From Clostridiales bacterium (GTDB lineage Bacteria; Bacillota; Clostridia; Lachnospirales; WQUN01), in contig JAISZF010000285.1 of the NCBI GenBank assembly GCA_031269415.1, forward strand, positions 1-33,924: a stretch of 33,924 nucleotides of DNA, written 5' to 3'. A program made the translations under genes and the position numbers. Below, piece by piece: positions 6,816 through 14,147 of this stretch (position 1 is its first letter; the number at the start of each line of letters is the position of its first letter). Under the pieces are notes generated by a model that was not told where the DNA came from, did no database searches, and was given only the letters and a program-made list of their open reading frames with translations.

Positions 6816-7970
6816 TTATTTAGTGAAGCCCGTATACGAAAGCATCAAACCGCCGGTGGAATTATTCCCGTCGTCCTCGTACCCATACTCGCCGAACGTA
6901 AATTGCATCATAAACGGGACATCGCCCGCTTCCGCCTTAACCGCTTCCGCGACCTCGTTCAGCCTGTCGCCGATACCCGCCCTGCGGCCTCCGCAGTGTA
7001 CCAGCAGGAAACCGGCGGGCTCGGCGGTCATTTTTTCTTTCAACGCCTTCAGCGTTTCGGACGCTGAAGCGATCAACTCGTCCACAGTGGATTCCATTCG
7101 GATAACCGCGGTCTTTTCAGCGAGATTAGCGCCGATATTCATCGAGTAGTCGTCATTGCCGTTCATGGGATGGCGGATGGCCGTTAGATCGCCAAGTCTG
7201 TCCTTAATGCCGAGCGGAGAGGTAATCGTGGCGACAAGCAGGTTGCCTCCCATAATAGTGTCGGGATCAACGCCGCGCCACTCCGCGTACTTTTTAACCG
7301 CCGGTACGCCGTCTATCTCCTCCAGCACGCGGTTGTCGCGCACTTTGGTGATAATTCCAACATCGTCCGTTTCCCGGTAAGCGCCGGTAAAGAGATTCAC
7401 CGCGGGTTCGCCGCCGTAGAAAAACGCGACGGCCACGCCGTCCGCGAAAGCTCCCTCGTCCGTATAGACCTTCCACTCGCCCGAAATAGTGTTATCCGCC
7501 GCGCTGCCGCCGAAAAGCGGCTTGCGTCCGATAACATCCGATATACCCTTTAAAAAGAATTCCTCTTCGCCGGGAGGCGCGGCCATATAAAAGTAATCCG
7601 GCGATCCGTTTGCCTCGGCGGCGGCCAGCGCGGCCATTTTACCCGTGTCTCTGGCGCTGCCTTCCTTAGGCAGGCCTTTAACGCCCACATAGAAATCCTC
7701 ACCGCTTAACAGCATTACGCCCACGAATCCCTCGTCGCCGGTTATGTATCCCTCCGGGGTTATTACGCCGGTAAACGACGTATTCCCAATAACGGGAACC
7801 CCGGGAAGCGCTTCCTTTACACCCGCCAGAAGCAAGTCCATGTCGTACGCTACGCTTGAATACACAAGCGCCAATTTCGCGCTTTCAACGCCGTCCTCCG
7901 CCTTCCGCGCGGCGGCCTTCCCAGCCGATTTGGCGCAAGACAGAACGCTTGAGCCGATTGTGCATTTCAT
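6816..7970 (-). CDS. FIST N/C domain sensory protein
   Basis: A 384-residue stand-alone FIST protein. The N-terminal FIST domain has ALVYSSVAYDMDLLLAGVKE and VIGNTSFTGVITPEGY. The C-terminal domain has LFGGSAADN, VAVAFFYGG and a final GGRRAGIGDR...FTFGEYG ending. FIST domains are ligand-binding modules, proposed to sense amino acids or similar small molecules, and are usually attached to chemotaxis or signalling domains. Here nothing is attached and there is no membrane segment, so it may be a cytosolic sensor or an enzyme-like protein. The ATG at 7970 is preferred over the upstream codon at 7991 because GAGGGAGG lies just before it. It is the first gene of an apparent two-gene operon with an aldehyde dehydrogenase. 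Confidence 0.85.
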   Translation of the reverse strand: MKCTIGSSVLSCAKSAGKAAARKAEDGVESAKLALVYSSVAYDMDLLLAGVKEALPGVPVIGNTSFTGVITPEGYITGDEGFVGVMLLSGEDFYVGVKGLPKEGSARDTGKMAALAAAEANGSPDYFYMAAPPGEEEFFLKGISDVIGRKPLFGGSAADNTISGEWKVYTDEGAFADGVAVAFFYGGEPAVNLFTGAYRETDDVGIITKVRDNRVLEEIDGVPAVKKYAEWRGVDPDTIMGGNLLVATITSPLGIKDRLGDLTAIRHPMNGNDDYSMNIGANLAEKTAVIRMESTVDELIASASETLKALKEKMTAEPAGFLLVHCGGRRAGIGDRLNEVAEAVKAEAGDVPFMMQFTFGEYGYEDDGNNSTGGLMLSYTGFTK

Positions 7971-8013
7971 CAAAAAACCTCCCTCGTTCATTCAATCTAA
8001 TGGTGCTGTATTA

Positions 8014-8041
8014 AGTATAAATCAATAAAAACGCTTAGCAA
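8014..8041 (-). promoter_or_regulatory. Probable promoter of the FIST-aldehyde dehydrogenase operon
   Basis: On the minus strand TTGCTA (8041-8036) and TATACT (8019-8014) are separated by 16 bases, about 45 bases before the FIST start codon. Confidence 0.5.
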
Positions 8042-8104
8042 GCTGACGGTTCCAAATATCCGCCGGCGCGTTCCGCTAGGAGGAACAGGGATTAAACGCC
8101 GTAA

Positions 8105-8138
8105 AAATAAAAGCGTGGGTTATCCCACGCTTTTATTT
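8105..8138. terminator. 15-bp perfect hairpin terminator
   Basis: AAATAAAAGCGTGGG (8105-8119) and CCCACGCTTTTATTT (8124-8138) form a perfect 15-bp stem with a TTAT loop; the A/T-rich outer half works as a U-tract in either direction. It insulates the FIST promoter from transcription of the amidase gene. Bases 8139-8267 hold no convincing gene. Confidence 0.75.
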
Positions 8139-8269
8139 GCGGACGGTTCAGAACCTAAATTCGATTGGATGTACTCATCAATGCAGTCTATGACTTTGTT
8201 TTTAGAGTTGAGCAAAGAACATGGACGAACTTATGTTTATTCCAGTCGAATTTCCAGCAAATAAAATAA

Positions 8270-8296
8270 GGCAAGGAAACGCTCGGTTCCCCTGCC
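8270..8296. terminator. Imperfect hairpin at the end of the amidase gene
   Basis: GGCA-A-GGAA (8270-8278) pairs with TTCC-CC-TGCC (8287-8296). On the minus strand it follows the amidase stop (8303) by six bases and runs into a TTATTTTATTT tract. Its sequence resembles the terminator at 5322-5352, as if both derive from one element. Confidence 0.5.
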
Positions 8297-8302
8297 CTTC
8301 GC

Positions 8303-9136
8303 TTAACCTTTATCAGCGCCCATCGCCCTATAGATCATTGAGGCGCACTCTTCTCTGGTCGCTTTATCGCGCGGCCTTGTGCCGTCTGTAACGCCGTTCT
8401 CGATAGCCCATTCCCACGATTTTTCCGCCCAGTCGGAAGGCCCCGTTTCCTTCGGGGGAACCTGTACTCCCGCGCTCATCGCGTTGTGAATATCCGTCTT
8501 CATCTGTTCCCAGGCTGAAGGATTATTCACGTAATAGAGCGGACATAGTTTTCCTGTTACGTCATAATGCCTCTTAACATTGTTGAACGCGTTGAACCCA
8601 TGCCGTTCGCATATATCGGCGGTAAGCTCAATCAGTGCTTTGTACGTTACCGCGCTGAATTTCCCCGTCTTATCCGGATGACACACCTCAATCCCCAAAT
8701 AGGTCGAGTTGTTTGTTTTCGCCTGTTCCGTCCAAGCCGCTCCATAGGCCCTGCCCGCGTGCATAGCGCGTTCATTTTCAGGTATCAAACGAAGTATCTC
8801 GCCTTGCAGACCCACAATATAATGGCAGGATGTGCCGTTGCCGTCCGAACCGTTTTCAAAGTAATTTCTGTTCGCCAGCGCGCTTGAGCCGGGGTTTGCC
8901 ACATAGTGGATCACAACGCCCTTGGCGTTCAGCTTTTGACCCGTGCGCCCGTGAGACGCGCCGGGCGTCAGCAGTTTGTCGGTAATAACCGGCGCTCCGA
9001 ATGTCTGAGGCAGGATCGCGGAGTCCGAGGTTGTTTCGCCCGCGCATTTCCGCCCGATAAAATAACCAGCGGCGCCTGCCGCCAGCATACCCACGCCGGC
9101 CGCAAGCGCAACCGCCCATTCATATTCCGTATTCAT
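8303..9136 (-). CDS. Membrane-anchored N-acetylmuramoyl-L-alanine amidase (amidase_2) with one SLH-like repeat
   Basis: A 277-residue protein. Residues 7-28 form a Gly/Ala-rich transmembrane anchor or uncleaved signal with a GxxxG-type face. Residues 65-215 are an amidase_2/PGRP-like catalytic domain with probable zinc ligands His77 (VVIHYVAN), His190 (VKRHYDVTG) and Cys198 (KLCPLYY), plus catalytic Glu150 in YLGIEVCH. Such enzymes cut the lactyl-Ala bond of peptidoglycan. Residues 235-272 (DWAEKSWEWAIENGVTDG, then TREECASMIYRAM) match a single S-layer-homology repeat; three repeats are the usual number for wall binding. AAGGAGG precedes the ATG at 9136. It may be phage- or sporulation-related in origin, but the context gives no support for either. 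Confidence 0.88.
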   Translation of the reverse strand: MNTEYEWAVALAAGVGMLAAGAAGYFIGRKCAGETTSDSAILPQTFGAPVITDKLLTPGASHGRTGQKLNAKGVVIHYVANPGSSALANRNYFENGSDGNGTSCHYIVGLQGEILRLIPENERAMHAGRAYGAAWTEQAKTNNSTYLGIEVCHPDKTGKFSAVTYKALIELTADICERHGFNAFNNVKRHYDVTGKLCPLYYVNNPSAWEQMKTDIHNAMSAGVQVPPKETGPSDWAEKSWEWAIENGVTDGTRPRDKATREECASMIYRAMGADKG

Positions 9137-9259
9137 TCTAGAACCTCCTTGTTCAAATCGAATTAGTACAATATATGATTAAAGACGGGAGGCGCTACTA
9201 ATTTGGATAAATAAAATATCGAGTCCTTCAGCCCAATAGCTTCATCTCACTTCATACAC

Positions 9260-9294
9260 AAAAGACGCCGTACGTAAACCGTACGGCGTCTTTT
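9260..9294. terminator. 15-bp perfect hairpin terminator after the GG-leader peptide gene
   Basis: AAAAGACGCCGTACG (9260-9274) pairs perfectly with CGTACGGCGTCTTTT (9280-9294) around TAAAC. It lies 18 bases beyond the peptide stop, ending that transcript before the amidase gene. Confidence 0.85.
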
Positions 9295-9311
9295 AACTCA
9301 GCTCATCGTTA

Positions 9312-9572
9312 TTATAGACCGAATAAATTAAATATAGGAGTGCCGATGGCGCTTATCACATCTAAGACGCCATGTGCTTTTGTATTCACAACCTTAGCGT
9401 TTGATGTGTTAACTAAACCCGTCACAGCTTGAAAACCTATGCCCACAATGCCGAGTATAGTGTTGAATATAGAACCGCCTATAGTCGGCAGACCCAACAG
9501 GCCGCCCCTGACTTGCGTCGACTCTTCCGTATTCAGTTCCGTAAAACTGGAATTAACCAATTCCTTTTTCAT
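9312..9572 (-). CDS. Double-glycine leader peptide precursor (putative bacteriocin or signalling peptide)
   Basis: An 86-residue ORF with a strong GAGGAGG 8 bases before its ATG. The first 24 residues form a double-glycine leader: hydrophobic or aromatic residues at -15 (Phe10), -12 (Leu13) and -4 (Val21), acidic Glu at -9 and -8, and Gly23-Gly24 at the cleavage point. This is the pattern recognised by peptidase C39 ABC exporters; the usual -7 Leu/Met is Ser here. The predicted 62-residue core (LLGLPTIGG... to NLFGL) has no cysteine, is rich in Gly, Ile, Val and Leu, and has GIVGIG, like unmodified class II bacteriocins. No C39 transporter, immunity gene or modifying enzyme is in the window. 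It could instead be a non-bactericidal secreted peptide. The gene is monocistronic, closed by the terminator at 9260-9294. Confidence 0.65.
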   Translation of the reverse strand: MKKELVNSSFTELNTEESTQVRGGLLGLPTIGGSIFNTILGIVGIGFQAVTGLVNTSNAKVVNTKAHGVLDVISAIGTPIFNLFGL

Positions 9573-10056
9573 TTTATGACCTCCTCGCAGATTATACGCC
9601 GCTTGTATCGACAGCCCCTCCTCTTAGTACAGGGGCGGGATTAACAAAGCTAGCTTATTTATGTATTAAAACGACAATATATTCAATAAATTGAATTTTT
9701 TATCGTTTATAGTATTATTATAAGAAATTTAAGATATTTTGTCAATACGTGAAGTATAGAAAATATTTGGAAACCAGAGTAATGGTATTGCCTGATAGTA
9801 GAATCCTCAGCAAACGTTAACATGAAAAACTATTAAATATATTTAAAACGAGCAGATATTTAATAGTCTTATACAACATAAATTTGCCGATGTAATTTTT
9901 ACGCCTATAGCAGACGCTAAGATCCATTTATCGCTGTACCCTTTGCGTCTCGTTTTATATAATCAAGCCGCTCTTAAATCATCAGAAAAATTCTTTTCAA
10001 CTTATTTCTTGATAAATATAACAAATTATATGAATAAAATTTAGTGCATATTACTA
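9573..10056. other. AT-rich intergenic region without a clear gene
   Basis: About 480 bases, much more AT-rich than the flanks. It contains a GCCCCT/AGGGGC inverted repeat (9614-9619/9631-9636), a 12-bp inverted repeat (9829-9867) and, on the plus strand, a 65-codon open stretch (9847-10044, ending in TAG) reading ...FADVIFTPIADAKIHLSLYP.... That stretch has no ATG or ribosome binding site at its head and I do not recognise it; it may be a gene remnant. A TATAAT (9588-9593) lies just before the GG-leader gene on the minus strand but lacks a convincing -35. Confidence 0.5.
9829..9867. repeat. 12-bp perfect inverted repeat in the AT-rich gap
   Basis: ACTATTAAATAT (9829-9840) and ATATTTAATAGT (9856-9867) are exact reverse complements, 15 bases apart. 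This could be a regulator site or a weak AT hairpin; no T-tract follows. Confidence 0.5.
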
Positions 10057-10085
10057 TTGATGTGATAAATCAATTATGCTACTAT
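10057..10085 (+). promoter_or_regulatory. Candidate promoter of the acid-sugar locus
   Basis: TTGATG (10057-10062) and TACTAT (10080-10085) with a 17-base spacer place the start site near 10092, immediately before the first LacI-type operator. Confidence 0.4.
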
Positions 10086-10097
10086 GGGTATGCTTGA

Positions 10098-10109
10098 GGA
10101 AACGTTTTC
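10098..10109. promoter_or_regulatory. LacI-family operator half-perfect site O1
   Basis: GGAAACGTTTTC is a CG-centred palindrome matching in 5 of 6 pairs, the standard form of LacI/GalR/CcpA-family operators. Its centre is 45 bp from O2, compatible with looping or cooperative binding by the LacI protein encoded at 15054-16079. Confidence 0.55.
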
Positions 10110-10142
10110 AGAAGTACCTCGGCGATTATTTTTTTACAAAGT

Positions 10143-10154
10143 GTAAACGTTTAC
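10143..10154. promoter_or_regulatory. LacI-family operator O2 (perfect palindrome)
   Basis: GTAAACGTTTAC is a perfect 12-bp palindrome with the central CG typical of LacI-family operators. It lies between the candidate promoter and the Shine-Dalgarno of the isomerase gene, a classic roadblock position. Confidence 0.7.
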
Positions 10155-10171
10155 TTGGAAGGGGGCTATTA

Positions 10172-10957
10172 TTGCTCATTGGAAGCGCTGCTTCTATCGC
10201 GGATTTAGACATATTAATGAATGCGGGTTATGACTACATAGAATTAAGCGCTCGTTATTTATGCGGACTTGAAAACAGACGCGCTAATGAGGTAATCCAC
10301 TCATTTCTTAAGCGTGATTTTCAATGCCTTGGATTTAACGCGTATTGTCCCCCCGCGATTCAGATGGCGGGGCCGCTGTACAATCCAAAAGAAGCTGACG
10401 CTTACACGCGTAAATGTCTTGCGTACGCGCGTGAACTGGATATCCGGCATATAGGCGTCGGTTCGCCTTTATCCAGGCGGCTGCCGCCGGGATACCCTAA
10501 AAAAGAAGCGGCGGAACAAATCCGCGGGTTCTTAACCATAACCGCGGATATATTCGGCGCGGCGGGCATATATGTCTGCCTCGAAGCCTTAGCGCCATGT
10601 TACTGCAATTATATCAACACGCTCTCCGAGGCGGCGGAGATAATAAACAGCCTGAATCATCCGTTTTTAGCCATGGTTCCGGATTTTTACAATATGGAAC
10701 TCAGCGGTGAGTCGAATCTGGATTTATCTGTTTATTTGCCGCTTATAAGACATGTCCATATATCTGACGATGACGGCTCGCCTGCCCTGCGCTCTTTTCT
10801 GAAAAGCGAAAAATTTCCGATTCACGGACAGCGCTTGAAAAGCTTGCTGGGCACCGGGTATAACGGCGCGTTAAGCGTCGAGATTGACGTTCCCGCGGAT
10901 TTGACGCGCGCTTCACGAACACTGGAATTTTTGCGCGGCGTTGTTTCACGGTGCTGA
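10172..10957 (+). CDS. Sugar phosphate isomerase/epimerase-like TIM-barrel protein (xylose isomerase-like)
   Basis: With the TTG start at 10172 the protein is 261 residues and begins MLIGSAASIADLDILMNAGY, the usual first strand of AP-endonuclease-2/xylose-isomerase-like barrels. GGAAGGGGG lies 6 bases upstream. The earlier ATG at 10076 would translate through both operators and add a basic extension foreign to the family. Likely metal ligands are Glu138 (VCLEALAP), Asp171 (MVPDFYN), His196 (HVHISDDDG) and Glu237 (LSVEID). Relatives include hydroxypyruvate/2-oxo-tetronate isomerases, tagatose epimerases and 3-oxo-isoapionate decarboxylase. As first gene of a locus with a DUF1537 kinase, isomerisation or decarboxylation of an oxo acid-sugar is a reasonable inference. 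Confidence 0.8.
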   Translation: MLIGSAASIADLDILMNAGYDYIELSARYLCGLENRRANEVIHSFLKRDFQCLGFNAYCPPAIQMAGPLYNPKEADAYTRKCLAYARELDIRHIGVGSPLSRRLPPGYPKKEAAEQIRGFLTITADIFGAAGIYVCLEALAPCYCNYINTLSEAAEIINSLNHPFLAMVPDFYNMELSGESNLDLSVYLPLIRHVHISDDDGSPALRSFLKSEKFPIHGQRLKSLLGTGYNGALSVEIDVPADLTRASRTLEFLRGVVSRC

Positions 10958-11004
10958 CGGCTAGGTCATATGCAGTATATTATTTTACAAATTGGAGGAA
11001 CAGT

Positions 11005-11709
11005 ATGTTTTCTGTTGAAGAAAACTTGGCGATTATAAACAAGTTTAAGGGTTTACGGGTTACAGACGTACGCGACGGCATGGATTGGGTAGGATATATG
11101 CACTACGGCACGGTTCATCACTCAATCCGCCCGCTATACCGCGCCAGCGCGATCGGCATCGCGCGGACGGCTCGTTACCTGCCATTCGAAGGCCCCGCGC
11201 CGACGGTAACCGGAGACGAGTATACCAAATGGGCGCATTGGTATTACGGCAATGTATGTACGGATCCTTGGGGCAGAGAGATTCAGCCCGGCGATTTTAT
11301 CTGCTTGGATATCTGCGGTCTGGACGTGGGTTTGCTGGGGTCTAACAATACTCTGGACGGCAAAAAGAAAGGCGCGGTTGGATATCTTACTAACGGAGGA
11401 GGTATCCGTGACACCGACGAGGTAATCCTTGAACAGATACCGATCTGGTCTAAGCATGTTTCCCAGCCCATGGATCAGGGAAGAATCCGTTTTTATGAGA
11501 AAGACATACCCATCGCGGTCGGAGGCGTGGCAATCTATCCCGGTGATGTTATTGTCGCCGACGGCGACGGCGTAATAGCTGTTCCGCGGAAAGCGGCGGA
11601 TGACGTGGCGAAATACGCGTGGCAGGAAGCGTCTAATGACAAAAAGGCGCGTAGGAGCATGTACATAGAAATGGGCATGGAAACAGACTCAACTGTGGAG
11701 ATAGACTGA
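11005..11709 (+). CDS. RraA-family protein (HMG aldolase / oxaloacetate decarboxylase-like)
   Basis: A 234-residue protein of the RraA/MenG-like swivelling-domain family. Family markers are the Arg-Asp pair in TNGGGIRDTDEV (about 132-143) and GDVIVADGDGVIAVPR (about 181-196). Characterised enzymes of this fold are 4-hydroxy-4-methyl-2-oxoglutarate aldolase and oxaloacetate decarboxylase; others bind RNase E. It is longer than the typical 160 residues, with an insert around residues 40-90 containing YTKWAHWYYGN. The ATG at 11005 is set by GGAGG 7 bases upstream; the earlier in-frame codon at 10951 overlaps the preceding gene. In this catabolic operon a C-C lyase or decarboxylase role on a keto-acid sugar fits better than an RNase regulator. 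That is inference. Confidence 0.82.
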   Translation: MFSVEENLAIINKFKGLRVTDVRDGMDWVGYMHYGTVHHSIRPLYRASAIGIARTARYLPFEGPAPTVTGDEYTKWAHWYYGNVCTDPWGREIQPGDFICLDICGLDVGLLGSNNTLDGKKKGAVGYLTNGGGIRDTDEVILEQIPIWSKHVSQPMDQGRIRFYEKDIPIAVGGVAIYPGDVIVADGDGVIAVPRKAADDVAKYAWQEASNDKKARRSMYIEMGMETDSTVEID

Positions 11710-11741
11710 AAGCCCAACATTTTAACGAGGAGGATTTGTTA

Positions 11742-13151
11742 ATGAAAAGAATGTTATCCTCAATTCCGGCGCTGATAATTTGTTTATCTCTGGCCGTCGG
11801 ATGCGCCGGAAACAGTCCGGCTCAGACTAACAGCAGTCAGTCCGCGGCGGCGCAGTCCGAGTCCGCGGCGCTTCAACCCGCGGAGCAGAGCGCGTCAGCA
11901 GTCGCGGAAAGCGAATCCGCTCAGCCGGTAGAAAACGTAGAAATTCGCGCCGCGTGGTGGGGCGACACGGGGCGCAACGATCTGTATCAACAGATTACGG
12001 GTCGATTTGAGGCGGATAATCCCGATGTGAAAGTAATATGCGAGCCTGTCAGTTGGACTGATTATTGGGATAAACTGGCCGTTCAGACATCCAGCAACAA
12101 CGCTCCCGATTTTATGGGCATGCACCCGCAATACGCCGCCGACTATATCGGAAGAGGCAAAATCGAGCCGCTTCAGCAGTACATCGACAGCGGCGCGCTT
12201 AATATGGAAGGCTGGCCGGAAGGCGTTATCAACACCGGTTCGGTAAATGGCACGTTATATATGCTGGCTATGGGCGTTACATTCTCGTCTGTATTTGTAA
12301 ACGACGGATTATTTGAACAACTCGGCGTAACCAAACCCGGTTTCGACTGGAACTGGGACGATATGAAAACGATCGGCACGGACACCCGCGCGAAACTTGA
12401 CGCCGCCGGCATGGACAGCTCGTGGTTTATGGCTGATTTATCAAACAACCTGAATTCCTGGAGATATTTTGTGCGTCAGAACGGGCATGAGATTTATACC
12501 GCTGACGGTGAAATAGGCTTCACATTAGAAGACGTAACCGATTGGTGGACAATGTACACGGAATTCCGTCAACTAGGCATTGTACCCGACGCGGCGACGA
12601 CAACCGAATACAGCACGGCTACCTTGGAAGACAGCCTCTTCTCCCGGGATAAGGTTCTTGCCATTCTGGTACCGGTCAATCAATTTAAGCTATATTCCAC
12701 GACATTTCCCGATAAAAAACTCAGTATTATCAGGAACCCAAGCGCGGCCGGCAAAGCGGTCGGCGAGTTCCCCGAAGGGGCGCATTTCGCTATATCATCC
12801 GCGTCCGCGCCTGAGAAAAAAGCCGCGGCCGCCCGTTTAATGAACTTTTGGATTAACTCCGCCGCCAGCTTGGAATTATTCGGGTTGGATCAAGGCGTAC
12901 CCGGAAACACCTCGTTATCTGACTCGTATATGCCAAACCTTGATGAGTACCAGTTGCAGATATACGATTTTGTTGAAAAGCTGTCGGAAATCGGCACTCC
13001 TTCCACTTTCCCGGCTGCCGGGGCGACGGAGGTTGACGCGTTGTTTAAATCAATAGCCGAGTCGATCTCTTTCGAGCAAACTACTGTTGAAGACGGCGCC
13101 CAGCAGTTCTTTGAACAAGCAAAAACCATAGTCGCGGATAATAAATCCTGA
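11742..13151 (+). CDS. Sugar ABC transporter substrate-binding lipoprotein (family 1 / MalE-like)
   Basis: A 469-residue extracellular solute-binding protein. Residues 1-20 are a lipoprotein signal with Cys21 as the lipidation residue (SLAVGC). Residues 22-65 are a Ser/Ala/Gln/Glu linker to the membrane. The mature domain starts near VEIRAAWWGDTGRNDLYQQI, typical of the UgpB/MalE family, and includes AKLDAAGMDSSW and EFPEGAHFAISS. It would bind a carbohydrate outside the cell and hand it to the two permeases downstream. The ATG at 11742 follows GAGGAGG by about 9 bases; the TTG at 11736 is too close. A stable hairpin after the gene probably raises its expression relative to the permeases. Confidence 0.92.
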   Translation: MKRMLSSIPALIICLSLAVGCAGNSPAQTNSSQSAAAQSESAALQPAEQSASAVAESESAQPVENVEIRAAWWGDTGRNDLYQQITGRFEADNPDVKVICEPVSWTDYWDKLAVQTSSNNAPDFMGMHPQYAADYIGRGKIEPLQQYIDSGALNMEGWPEGVINTGSVNGTLYMLAMGVTFSSVFVNDGLFEQLGVTKPGFDWNWDDMKTIGTDTRAKLDAAGMDSSWFMADLSNNLNSWRYFVRQNGHEIYTADGEIGFTLEDVTDWWTMYTEFRQLGIVPDAATTTEYSTATLEDSLFSRDKVLAILVPVNQFKLYSTTFPDKKLSIIRNPSAAGKAVGEFPEGAHFAISSASAPEKKAAAARLMNFWINSAASLELFGLDQGVPGNTSLSDSYMPNLDEYQLQIYDFVEKLSEIGTPSTFPAAGATEVDALFKSIAESISFEQTTVEDGAQQFFEQAKTIVADNKS

Positions 13152-13187
13152 TAAAGTGAGTTAACCCGTGAATTCAGGCTGATTAAC

Positions 13188-13225
13188 GGGAAGCCGCTTC
13201 ATGAATTATTATGAAGCCGCTTCCC
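13188..13225 (+). repeat. Intercistronic hairpin between binding protein and permease
   Basis: The 15-base arms 13188-13202 and 13211-13225 (GGGAAGCCGCTTCAT and ATGAAGCCGCTTCCC) pair except for one central C-C, with an 8-base loop. No T-run follows, so it looks like an mRNA-stabilising or partial-termination element rather than a full terminator. Confidence 0.75.
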
Positions 13226-13262
13226 TTAACAGGACAGGCGGGGTCGGACGGAGGCGTCTTCG

Positions 13263-14147
13263 ATGAAGCGGCATGTTTTCAATAAACCGTGGGAAGCTTA
13301 TCTGTTTTTACTCCCATGGCTGGTGGGCTTATTGAGCTTCACAATTATTCCGATAATTATGTCGCTGTACTTTTCATTTACGCGTTATGACATGGCAAAC
13401 AGCCCCTTGTGGATTGGCATGGGCAACTATATGACCATGTATAAGGATCCGCGCGTCTGGAAAAGTATAAGCGTTACATTTAGATATGTGTTGCTAGGTA
13501 TCCCGTTTCAATTGTCATTCGCGCTGTTCCTTGCCGTTATTCTGAAAAAACAGCGGGCAGGTGTGCGCATATACAGGGCGGTATATTATCTGCCGTCGCT
13601 TTTTGGGGGCAGCGTTGCGGTAGCGTTACTATGGAGGCAGATCTTCAACAAAGAGGGGATTATAAACCGGCTGCTCTCACTTTTGTCCATTGAGGGTAAG
13701 AACTGGATCGCTTCTCCGGATACGGCGCTTTATACGCTTATACTGCTGTCTATTTGGCAGTTCGGTTCTTCGATGGTCATTTTTTTGGGAGGCTTGCAGC
13801 AAATACCACAGGATTTATACGAGGCGGGTTCGATTGACGGGGCCGGTAAAGTCAGGCTGTTTTTTACCATCACTTTGCCGCTGCTTACCCCGATGGTTTT
13901 CTTTAATCTGATAATGACCATTATAAACGCCTTTCAGGCCTTTACGCCGTCATACATTATCAGCGGCGGAACCGGAAGTCCTGTGGATTCCACGCTTTTC
14001 TATACCCTTTATTTGTATATCAACGGTTTTAAGCAGTTTAAGATGGGATACGCCTCGGCAATGGCATGGGTGTTATTGGTCATAATAGCCGCGGTAACCG
14101 GCGTTATGTTTGGTATAGGTAAAAAGTGGGTGTATTACGATGACTAA
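13263..14147 (+). CDS. Sugar ABC transporter permease (MalF/UgpA type)
   Basis: A 294-residue inner-membrane protein with six predicted membrane segments, starting at about residues 13-38 (YLFLLPWLVGLLSF). The cytoplasmic EAA loop that docks the ATPase is EAGSIDGAGKVRLFFTITLP (187-206). The family normally pairs with a second permease, here the next gene, which overlaps its 3' end by 8 bases. GGACGGAGG provides the ribosome binding site. No ATPase gene is in the operon; carbohydrate importers of this class in Firmicutes often share a distant MsmX-type ATPase. Confidence 0.93.
   Translation: MKRHVFNKPWEAYLFLLPWLVGLLSFTIIPIIMSLYFSFTRYDMANSPLWIGMGNYMTMYKDPRVWKSISVTFRYVLLGIPFQLSFALFLAVILKKQRAGVRIYRAVYYLPSLFGGSVAVALLWRQIFNKEGIINRLLSLLSIEGKNWIASPDTALYTLILLSIWQFGSSMVIFLGGLQQIPQDLYEAGSIDGAGKVRLFFTITLPLLTPMVFFNLIMTIINAFQAFTPSYIISGGTGSPVDSTLFYTLYLYINGFKQFKMGYASAMAWVLLVIIAAVTGVMFGIGKKWVYYDD

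Noticed and set aside
10076-10171. N-terminal extension of the isomerase-like gene from the ATG at 10076
   Set aside because: It crosses both LacI-type palindromes, has no ribosome binding site and adds basic sequence not seen in the family; the TTG at 10172 is better supported.
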